The notes beneath the pieces are model-generated. The model was not told where the DNA came from, searched no databases, and worked only from the letters and a program-made list of their open reading frames with translations. The translations under genes were made by a program, and so were the position numbers. This document shows, in pieces, positions 58,153-64,000 of a DNA stretch of 64,000 bases. The stretch comes from Castellaniella ginsengisoli (GTDB lineage: Bacteria > Pseudomonadota > Gammaproteobacteria > Burkholderiales > Burkholderiaceae_B). Position 1 is the stretch's first letter, and every line of letters starts with the position of its first letter. Location: the NCBI RefSeq assembly GCF_039523235.1, contig NZ_BAAAEX010000010.1. The stretch is one strand, 5' to 3'.

Positions 58153-60189
58153 TCAGGTTCCGACCGCCCCGCCGTCCTTCTTCCAGATGACGACGGTCGC
58201 TGGACGGGGACGCGTCGCCGCCGGGCCGTCCGGCCAGGTGGAGACTGTGAGCGGCTCGGCCTGGGCCTGGTCCAGGTCCGGCCCGTCGCCCGGATGCTGG
58301 ATGTTGACGAAGACGAACCGCTGGTCGGGCGTCCAGGTGATGCCGGTGACTTCGCAGCCCCTCGGTCCGGTCAGGAAGCGGCGCAATTCGCCCGAGACCG
58401 GGTCGGCGACCAGCATCTGGTTGTTGCCCTGGCCTTCGTAATCGCCGCCGTTCTTGTCATTGCCGTCGGTCAGGATCCACAGGCGGCCCTGGGCGTCGAA
58501 GCACAGGCCGTCGGGGCTGTTGAAGGTGTTGTCGGCCGAGATGTGGGCCGACCCGCGGCGCGGATCGCCTTCGGCATGCCGGAGCGGGTTGCCGGCCAGC
58601 ACAAAAATATCCCATTGGAACGAGGTGCCGCGCGGATCTCCGCCTTCTTCGCGCCAGCGCACGATGTGGCCGTAGATGTTCTTGTCGCGCGGGTTGGCGG
58701 CATCCGCGCCGGGGTGGTCCGGCCCGTCCGGCCAGCGCGCCTTGCCGCTGCCGCGATCCGCGTTGTTGGTCAGGGTCGCATAGGCTTCGCCCGTGCGCGG
58801 ATGCACGGCGATCCATTCCGGCCGGTCCATGGGCGTGGCGCCGACGGCGTCGGCGGCCTGCCGCGTCTTGACCAGCAATTCGCCCAGGTTGTCGTTGAAG
58901 CGCGCGCCCAGGCGCCGTCCGTCCGTATCCAGCGTGTCCAGCGCCAGCGGAATCCAGAGGCCCGTGCCGTCGCCATCGAAGCGGGCTGCGTACAGGGTGC
59001 CGCGATCCAGCAGCGTCCGGTTGCCGGCCGCGCCGGGCCGGTACGTGCCTTCCGAGACGAATTTGTAGATGTATTCGCTGCGCTGGTCATCGCCCATATA
59101 GACCACCACGCGGCCATCGGCGGCGACCGTCAGGGCGGCGTTCTCGTGCTTGAAGCGCCCCAGGGCGGTCAGCTTGCGGGGCGGCGCAGCGGGGTCGAAA
59201 GGGTCGATCTCGACGACCCAGCCGTGGCGGTTGTATTCGTTGGGCTCTTGCGTCCAGTCGAAGCGGGCGTCGTGCGTGTCCCAGGCATATTCGGGGTCGG
59301 CGGTCTTGCCGCCGCCCTTGTAGCGCTGCATGTGCCGGCGGTAGTCCTCGTCCGGGTACTCGGCCTGTTCGTCGGGGCGGCCGCCGGTGCCGAAGTAGTC
59401 GGTGAAGTTCTCTTCGCAGGTCAGGTAGGTGTTCCACGGCGTCCAGCCGTTGCCGCAGTTGCCGAAGGTGCCCCGGACCTGCATGCCTTCGGGGTCCGCC
59501 CGGGTGCGCAGCAGGGCATGGCCCGCGGCCGGGCCGCTCATCCGCAGCGGACTGTCGGCATGGATCATGCGGTTGTACGGCGAATCCTCCACCCGCCGCC
59601 ACCGGCCTTGCGCGTCCAGCCGGATGTGGGTGACGGAAACCCCCTGGGCGTGTTGCGCCTTGCGGACCCAGTCCAGGGACCAGCCCGTCCCGCCGGGCTG
59701 CACCCCCTGTGGGAAGAAGTAATGGGGCGTGACGTATTCGTGGTTGGTGACCAGCAGGCCCTCGGTGCTGCTGCCCGAGACGCCGTCCTTGCCGTCGATG
59801 GGAAAGAAATGCAGGCCGTCGTGGTTGTAGCCGACTTGCGCGGCCTGGGCCGCGCTGTCGTCGCCGGCGTCCCCTCTGAAGGCCGGCGCGCCGGCCGCCA
59901 GCGGGTCGCCCCAGCGGTTGAGGACGGCGTGGGCGTAGCCTTCGGGCACGGCCACGGTATCGGCCGTGCTCATCGGGACGGCCTTGAAGCCCAGGGCGGC
60001 GGCCCGGCCTGATGGGCTGTCCGCGAACGCCTGCGCGGCGGGCAGCAGTCCGCCCAGGAAGCCCACGGCGCCCAGGCCCAGGCCCCCCCGCAGAAAGCGG
60101 CGGCGGCCTTCCAGGCGCGCCAGCATCTGGTCCAGGGATTCGGCCCGCGAGGGATTGGCCGGAATGTCGTCGAGGTCAAACGGGTTCAT
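58153..60189 (-). CDS. phoX: PhoX-family alkaline phosphatase (Tat-exported)
   Basis: A 678-residue phosphatase of the PhoX/DUF839 type, which uses calcium and iron to release phosphate from organic esters in the periplasm. The twin-arginine signal RRRFLRGGLGLG is at about residues 29-40. Family segments include LLVTNHEYVTPHYFF, GNCGNGWTPWNTYLTCEENFTDYF and, near the C-terminus, PDGLCFDAQGRLWILTDG. It is preceded by a 31-codon ORF that ends three bases before its ATG and by a weak Pho box at 60338-60355, so control by phosphate starvation is likely. Confidence 0.93.
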   Translation of the reverse strand: MNPFDLDDIPANPSRAESLDQMLARLEGRRRFLRGGLGLGAVGFLGGLLPAAQAFADSPSGRAAALGFKAVPMSTADTVAVPEGYAHAVLNRWGDPLAAGAPAFRGDAGDDSAAQAAQVGYNHDGLHFFPIDGKDGVSGSSTEGLLVTNHEYVTPHYFFPQGVQPGGTGWSLDWVRKAQHAQGVSVTHIRLDAQGRWRRVEDSPYNRMIHADSPLRMSGPAAGHALLRTRADPEGMQVRGTFGNCGNGWTPWNTYLTCEENFTDYFGTGGRPDEQAEYPDEDYRRHMQRYKGGGKTADPEYAWDTHDARFDWTQEPNEYNRHGWVVEIDPFDPAAPPRKLTALGRFKHENAALTVAADGRVVVYMGDDQRSEYIYKFVSEGTYRPGAAGNRTLLDRGTLYAARFDGDGTGLWIPLALDTLDTDGRRLGARFNDNLGELLVKTRQAADAVGATPMDRPEWIAVHPRTGEAYATLTNNADRGSGKARWPDGPDHPGADAANPRDKNIYGHIVRWREEGGDPRGTSFQWDIFVLAGNPLRHAEGDPRRGSAHISADNTFNSPDGLCFDAQGRLWILTDGNDKNGGDYEGQGNNQMLVADPVSGELRRFLTGPRGCEVTGITWTPDQRFVFVNIQHPGDGPDLDQAQAEPLTVSTWPDGPAATRPRPATVVIWKKDGGAVGT

Positions 60190-60192
60190 GGC

Positions 60193-60288
60193 TTATCGGC
60201 TCCGTGGCGGTTCGGGCGCGTGCGGCGGCACGAACGCGTACATGCGGCCGATCCTGACGGACAGAACGGCGGTGTGGAATCGCGGCAT
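60193..60288 (-). CDS. Small ORF (31 codons) immediately upstream of phoX
   Basis: The minus-strand ORF starts at the ATG at 60288, preceded by AGGAAG at a good distance, and ends at TAA (60195-60193), leaving three bases before the phoX ATG. The peptide is MPRFHTAVLSVRIGRMYAFV followed by PPHAPEPPRSR. I recognise no family. It could be a leader coupled to phoX translation or a small protein; it could also be chance. Confidence 0.45.
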   Translation of the reverse strand: MPRFHTAVLSVRIGRMYAFVPPHAPEPPRSR

Positions 60289-60337
60289 GGGACTCTTCCT
60301 GGAAGCAAGGGAGGAGCCCGCAGTCTAGCGGCGCGGG

Positions 60338-60355
60338 ATGACAGGAATGTGTACG
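60338..60355 (-). promoter_or_regulatory. Candidate Pho box before phoX
   Basis: Read on the minus strand this is CGTACACATTCCTGTCAT: a perfect CTGTCAT half-site with a degenerate first half (4 of 7) 11 bases before it, the spacing of a PhoB site. It lies about 150 bases upstream of phoX and just upstream of the 31-codon ORF. Only a candidate. Confidence 0.4.
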
Positions 60356-60366
60356 GCGCCCCGGGT

Positions 60367-61530
60367 TCAGCGCATTGTCCGCCGCGCGGCCGGGCGCACG
60401 CCCACCGGAACGTCCAGCGTCGTGAGCCTGCCGTTGCGCCAGACGTCCAGGCGGGCGGGGCTGCCCGCCGGCAAGGGCGCCAGCCGGTTGACCAGGTCGT
60501 AGGCGTCTTCCACCGGCTGGCCGTTCAGCGCACGGATGACGTCGCCCACCCGCAGGCCGGCGCGTGCCGCCGGGCCGTGCGGCAGCACGCGGGCGACGAT
60601 GGCGCCGCGCGTGTCTTTCAGATGGAAAGCCCGCGCCAGATCGGGGGTGAGGTCCTGGGGCTCCAGGCCCAGCCAGCCGCGCCGGACGCGGCCATGGGCC
60701 AGGATCTCGTCCAGGATGTGGTGCGCCGCCGCCGCCGGGATGGCAAACCCGATCCCCAGCGATCCCCCCGTCTCGGAATAGATCGCCGTATTGATGCCGA
60801 CCAGTTCGCCCCGGGTGTCGATCAGCGCGCCGCCCGAGTTGCCCGGATTGATGGCGGCGTCGGTCTGGATGAAGTCTTCGTAGGTGTTCAATCCCAGGCG
60901 GTTGCGCCCCACGGCGGAGACGATGCCCTGGGTCGTGGTCTGGCCTACGCCGAACGGATTGCCGATCGCCAGCACCACGTCGCCCACCCGCACCGAAGGG
61001 GTCGGGTCGAAGGCGATCGCGGGCAGGTCCGGCAGGTCGATCTTCAGCACCGCCAGATCGCTTTCCGGGTCGGCGCCGATCAGTTTCGCGGACGCGCGGC
61101 GTCCGTCGCGCAGGCGCACTTCGATCGCATCGGCCGCCTCGATCACGTGGTAGTTGGTCAGGATCGCGCCATCGGCGCGCACGATCACCCCCGAGCCCAG
61201 GCTGGTGGTGGCCTCGCGCCGCGTGAATCCTGGCAAACCGCGCAGGAACTGCTCCAGCCGGGGGTCGGCGGGCAGCGGCACCAACGGAACATCCACATGC
61301 TTGGCGGTGTAGATGTTGACCACCGACGGCGCGGCCCGCGCGACGGCGGCGGCATAGCTGACAGGCGCCGTGCCGGAAACGGCGGACGCCGCCGGGGAAC
61401 CGTCTGCGATCCGGGGCGCCGGCGTCCCGCCAGGCAACCATTGGGGCCGCAAGGTGGCCACCAGGAACAGGATGCCCAGGCAGACCGTGACGGCCTGGGC
61501 GAAAATCAGCCACAATCGTCTTATCAGCAT
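60367..61530 (-). CDS. HtrA/DegS-type periplasmic serine protease
   Basis: A 387-residue trypsin-like protease anchored by one N-terminal helix (WLIFAQAVTVCLGILFLVATL). The catalytic triad is His in LTNYHVIEA, Asp in SDLAVLKIDL and Ser in NPGNSGGAL. A single PDZ domain (GRVRRGWLGLEPQDL onward) completes it. One PDZ domain and an anchor make it DegS/AlgW-like rather than DegP-like, so it may start the sigma-E (RpoE) envelope stress cascade. I chose the ATG at 61530 for the membrane anchor; the longer frame adds unlikely residues. It is divergent from the Nif3-like gene. Confidence 0.92.
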   Translation of the reverse strand: MLIRRLWLIFAQAVTVCLGILFLVATLRPQWLPGGTPAPRIADGSPAASAVSGTAPVSYAAAVARAAPSVVNIYTAKHVDVPLVPLPADPRLEQFLRGLPGFTRREATTSLGSGVIVRADGAILTNYHVIEAADAIEVRLRDGRRASAKLIGADPESDLAVLKIDLPDLPAIAFDPTPSVRVGDVVLAIGNPFGVGQTTTQGIVSAVGRNRLGLNTYEDFIQTDAAINPGNSGGALIDTRGELVGINTAIYSETGGSLGIGFAIPAAAAHHILDEILAHGRVRRGWLGLEPQDLTPDLARAFHLKDTRGAIVARVLPHGPAARAGLRVGDVIRALNGQPVEDAYDLVNRLAPLPAGSPARLDVWRNGRLTTLDVPVGVRPAARRTMR

Positions 61531-61616
61531 GGGATGACTCGATTTTTCTCGGGTGCGCCTGCCGTCTTGCGGCGTGGCGAATACGAATGGCAAAAAGACA
61601 TACTAAAGGAGATCAT

Positions 61617-62396
61617 ATGAATGCGCCCCTGTCTCGCCAGGTCTTGGCGGATTGGCTGAACGATGCGCTGCAGCCGGGACGCTTCCGGGATTATTGCCCG
61701 AACGGCTTGCAGGTCCAGGGGCGCGATGAAATCCGCCGCATCGTCACCGGCGTGACGGCGTCTCAGGCCCTGATCGAGGCCGCCGCCGACCGTGGTGCGG
61801 ATGCCATCCTGGTGCATCACGGCTGGTTCTGGAAGAACGAAGACCCCTGCATCCGGGGGGTCAAGCACCGCCGGCTGTCTGCCTTGATGGCGCATGGGAT
61901 CAATCTGTACGCCTACCACTTGCCCCTGGACGCTCATCCCGAATGGGGCAACAACGCGCAATTGGCGCGCGTCATGGGCTGGACGCCGGACCTGGATGCT
62001 GAAGGCGCGCCCCGGCGTTGCGGCCCCGATGACCTGGTCTGGCTGGGCGCGCCCGTCCATGGCTCGACGGTGGGCGCGCTGGCCGCCGACATCGCCCGGC
62101 GGCTGGGGCGCGAGCCTCTGGTGATCGGCGACCCCGGCCAGACGGTGCGGCGGCTGGCCTGGTGCACCGGCGCCGCGCAGGGCATGATGGATGCCGCCCT
62201 GGCGGCAGGCGCGGATTGCTACATCAGCGGGGAAATTTCCGAACCCACTGTGCATCTGGCCCGGGAAACGGGCGCGGCCTATATCAGCGCGGGTCATCAT
62301 GCCACCGAGCGTTACGGGGTCCGCGCCCTGGGCGAGGCCGTCGAAGCCCGTTTCGGCGTGCCTTGCGAATTCGTGGACATCGACAACCCCGTGTGA
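61617..62396 (+). CDS. Nif3-like dinuclear metal-centre protein (GTP cyclohydrolase I type 2 homologue)
   Basis: A 259-residue protein of the Nif3/YbgI family, which forms hexameric rings with a two-metal site. Family sequences are DYCPNGLQVQGR, ILVHHGWFWKNE (metal histidines), YAYHLPLDAHPEWGNNAQLA and ISAGHHATERYGVRAL. A strong AAAGGAG precedes the ATG at 61617. The biochemical role is unsettled; the name GTP cyclohydrolase I type 2 is used in databases without firm support. Confidence 0.92.
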   Translation: MNAPLSRQVLADWLNDALQPGRFRDYCPNGLQVQGRDEIRRIVTGVTASQALIEAAADRGADAILVHHGWFWKNEDPCIRGVKHRRLSALMAHGINLYAYHLPLDAHPEWGNNAQLARVMGWTPDLDAEGAPRRCGPDDLVWLGAPVHGSTVGALAADIARRLGREPLVIGDPGQTVRRLAWCTGAAQGMMDAALAAGADCYISGEISEPTVHLARETGAAYISAGHHATERYGVRALGEAVEARFGVPCEFVDIDNPV

Positions 62397-62431
62397 GGCC
62401 CGCTGCGCACCCCCGCGGGGCGGTGTGCGGC

Positions 62432-62881
62432 CTACTTCTTGAGGGCGTCGCGGATTTCTCGCAGCAGCAGGATGTCTTCGGGGGTGATGTCGGCGACGGG
62501 GGCCGGCGGGGCCTCGAAGCGCCGGCGGGCGCGGTTCACCAGCTTGACCATCAAGAACACCACCAGGGCCAGCAGCAGGAAGTTGACGAAGATGGTCAGG
62601 AAATGCCCCCAGGCGAACACGACCGCGCCCGCTTTGCTCAGCTCGGCCGCCGTCATGGCGCCCGCGTAGCCTTCGGGCAGGCGCAGCACCCAGAACAGAT
62701 TGTCGAAATTGACGTCGCCGCCGAGAATGAAGTTGATCAGCGGCATGAACAGATCGGCGACGATCGAGTCGATGATCTTGCCAAAGGCGCCCCCGATGAT
62801 GACCCCGATGGCCAGGTCCATCATGTTGCCTTTGATGGCGAATTCCTGGAATTCTTTGATGAAACCCCTGGTTGCGCTCAT
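62432..62881 (-). CDS. mscL: Large-conductance mechanosensitive channel
   Basis: A 149-residue inner-membrane channel, forming pentamers that open under membrane tension to release solutes after osmotic downshock. It reads GFIKEFQEFAIKGNMMDLAIGVIIGGAFGKIIDSIVADLFMP at the start (the amphipathic N-terminal helix and pore helix), a second helix FLTIFVNFLLLALVVFLMVKLVN, and the C-terminal helical bundle ending EDILLLREIRDALKK. The start at 62881 is set by family homology. It is convergent with the Nif3-like gene and divergent from petA. Confidence 0.95.
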   Translation of the reverse strand: MSATRGFIKEFQEFAIKGNMMDLAIGVIIGGAFGKIIDSIVADLFMPLINFILGGDVNFDNLFWVLRLPEGYAGAMTAAELSKAGAVVFAWGHFLTIFVNFLLLALVVFLMVKLVNRARRRFEAPPAPVADITPEDILLLREIRDALKK

Positions 62882-62900
62882 TTCGGTCTTCCTCCATCCA

Positions 62901-62928
62901 TTTACCCCACTGGGCGTAACGCTATAAT
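62901..62928 (+). promoter_or_regulatory. Sigma-70 promoter for the petA operon
   Basis: A perfect -10 TATAAT (62923-62928) follows a -35 TTTACC (62901-62906) with a 16-base spacer. Transcription would start at about 62935, giving a leader of about 97 bases before petA. It is the strongest promoter-like sequence in this part of the window. Confidence 0.7.
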
Positions 62929-63031
62929 ACGCGGTTGAAGACCCTCGCGGGGAGACGGTTTCACGGCCCCGCATACAGGCAGATCACGTTCAAAATGCTC
63001 CGCCCGCCGGGCGGCAACCAGGGATAACAGA

Positions 63032-63676
63032 ATGAGTCAGCATCCGACACAGTCCGACGAGCAGGGCGCAGTCGACCCGAACCTGCCCCCCGATCCTTCG
63101 CGCCGCTTCTGGGTCGCTTCGGCCTGTACGCTTGGCGGCGTCGCCGGCGTCGCGACGGCCGTGCCTTTGGTCGGCTCGTTCGCTCCCTCCGAAAAGGCCA
63201 AGGCGGCCGGCGCCCCGGTCGAAGCCGACATCTCGGGCCTGGCCGAAGGCGAAATGATGACCGTCGAGTGGCGCGGCAAACCCGTCTGGATCCTGCGCCG
63301 CTCGAAGGCCGCCCTCGAAAACCTGCCCAAGCACGATGCCGAGCTCGCCGATCCCCAGTCCGATCGCCCCGGCTATACGCCGGAGTGGGCCAAGAACGAA
63401 TACCGTTCCCGCAAGCCCGAATACTTCGTCTGCATCGGCATCTGCACCCACCTGGGCTGCTCGCCGACCTCGCATTTGCAGGCCGGCGCCCAGCCGGGCC
63501 TGCCCGGCGACTGGCCCGGCGGCTGGCTGTGCCCCTGCCATGGTTCCACGTTCGACCTGGCCGGCCGGGTGTTCGCCAACAAACCGGCCCCTGACAATCT
63601 CGAAATCCCGCCCTACGTCTTCTCCGCCGACGGTACCCGCATCACCATCGGCGTCGAAGAAGACAACAAGGCCTGA
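63032..63676 (+). CDS. petA: Ubiquinol-cytochrome c reductase iron-sulfur (Rieske) subunit
   Basis: A 214-residue Rieske protein of respiratory complex III, with its cluster domain on the periplasmic side. An N-terminal twin-arginine segment (PSRRFWVASACTLGGVAG) and a hydrophobic anchor match Tat-dependent Rieske export. The [2Fe-2S] ligands are in CTHLGC and CPCHGS, two Cys and two His. AGGGA precedes the start. It is the first gene of the petABC operon; petB follows after 47 bases. Confidence 0.96.
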   Translation: MSQHPTQSDEQGAVDPNLPPDPSRRFWVASACTLGGVAGVATAVPLVGSFAPSEKAKAAGAPVEADISGLAEGEMMTVEWRGKPVWILRRSKAALENLPKHDAELADPQSDRPGYTPEWAKNEYRSRKPEYFVCIGICTHLGCSPTSHLQAGAQPGLPGDWPGGWLCPCHGSTFDLAGRVFANKPAPDNLEIPPYVFSADGTRITIGVEEDNKA

Positions 63677-63723
63677 TGGACGCCCCGTTCATCTTTTTGC
63701 GATATTGAATCTAGGAGCCTTCC

Positions 63724-64000
63724 ATGGCCGATAAAAACGTCGAGACGACCGGGTTGCTGGGTTGGGTGGACAACCGCTTCCCGCTCACCAAAATGTTCAA
63801 AGAGCATATGTCCGAGTACTATGCTCCGAAGAACTTCAACTTCTGGTATTTCTTCGGTTCGCTGGCCCTGCTGGTGCTGGTGATCCAGGTCGTCACCGGG
63901 ATTTTCCTGGTGATGAACTACAAGCCCGACGCGCGCTTCGCCTTCGAGTCCGTCGAGTACATCATGCGCGAAGTGCCGGGCGGCTGGTTCATCCGCTACA
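63724..64000 (+). CDS. petB: Cytochrome b subunit of complex III, N-terminal part (cut by window edge)
   Basis: The first 92 residues of cytochrome b, which holds the two b haems and the quinone sites. TGLLGWVDNRFPLTKMFKEHMSEYYAPKNFNFWYFFG is the typical N-terminus, followed by transmembrane helix A (LALLVLVIQVVTGIFLVMNY) and SVEYIMREVPGGWFIRY just before the first haem-binding helix. AGGAG lies nine bases ahead of the ATG. The gene runs off the right edge of the window. Confidence 0.95.
   Translation, partial: MADKNVETTGLLGWVDNRFPLTKMFKEHMSEYYAPKNFNFWYFFGSLALLVLVIQVVTGIFLVMNYKPDARFAFESVEYIMREVPGGWFIRY

Noticed and set aside
60193..60288. The 31-codon ORF as a pqqA-like redox-cofactor precursor
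   Set aside because: Length and a Met-Tyr pair are superficially similar, but the required Glu-x3-Tyr is missing and no pqqB-E genes are nearby.
62405..62428. GC hairpin between the Nif3-like gene and mscL as a terminator
   Set aside because: The stem needs a G-U pair and interior mismatches, and no T tract follows on either strand.
1..64000. tRNA genes, CRISPR arrays, insertion sequences, prophage genes
   Set aside because: I found no cloverleaf-like sequence, no regularly spaced repeats, no transposase or integrase motifs and no phage structural genes.

Overview
The window is high-GC, densely coded chromosomal DNA. The gene content and protein character fit a Burkholderiales betaproteobacterium of the Alcaligenaceae type (Bordetella/Achromobacter/Castellaniella-like): TRAP transporters, the liu leucine-degradation cluster, aceK, DUF1840, a DUF2868/DUF3482 pair, a topoisomerase III with a histone-like tail, and a petAB complex III operon. 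The family placement is inferred from gene types, not from a search. I see no rRNA, tRNA, CRISPR array, prophage or intact insertion sequence.

Layout. 0-5 kb: the end of one TRAP transporter, then a gluconate-type cluster (gntK-dctQMP) divergent from a LacI/GntR-type repressor, with two identical palindromic operators 110 bp apart. 5-11 kb: topB, then a rearranged patch where a truncated periplasmic binding protein gene meets a truncated SDR gene, followed by an intact SDR, an AraC regulator and a 3-hydroxyacyl-CoA dehydrogenase. 11-15.4 kb: a large DUF2157/GDYXXLXY membrane protein, gluQ and smg. 15.4-25 kb: the liu region (liuR, liuA, aceK, thiolase, liuB, liuD) with a divergent metallo-hydrolase; a 16-bp palindrome covers both divergent promoters. 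25-30.4 kb: metC, a YdjM-like membrane protein, dsbA, a SPOR protein and argS.

30.4-34.3 kb holds a 1284-residue RHS/YD-repeat protein with a Sec signal and a C-terminal DUF2235/Tle1-like hydrolase domain. 34.4-37.2 kb: two small genes, then leuA preceded by an overlooked 40-codon leader peptide with four consecutive Leu codons, which looks like a leucine attenuator. 37-42.7 kb: a YkvI-like transporter, a Fur-controlled TonB-dependent receptor, a small membrane protein and an atypically placed rpoN. 42.7-47.2 kb: DUF2868 + DUF3482 GTPase, then lemA + TPM. 47.2-52 kb: rhlE with a structured leader, a LysE exporter, prfC and a small secreted protein. 52-57 kb: bfr, a Fur-boxed and possibly leaderless bfd, and an overlapping ClC-CPA1 antiporter-thpR operon. 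57-64 kb: cytochrome c peroxidase, Tat-exported PhoX with an upstream 31-codon ORF, an HtrA protease, a Nif3-like protein, mscL, and petA-petB running off the right edge.

How parts work together: the liu enzymes turn leucine into acetyl-CoA and acetoacetate, the thiolase handles acetoacetyl-CoA, and AceK can divert isocitrate to the glyoxylate shunt that acetyl-CoA growth needs. The TonB receptor, bfd and bfr form an iron uptake/storage/release set under predicted Fur control. petAB and the cytochrome c peroxidase are electron-transport genes.
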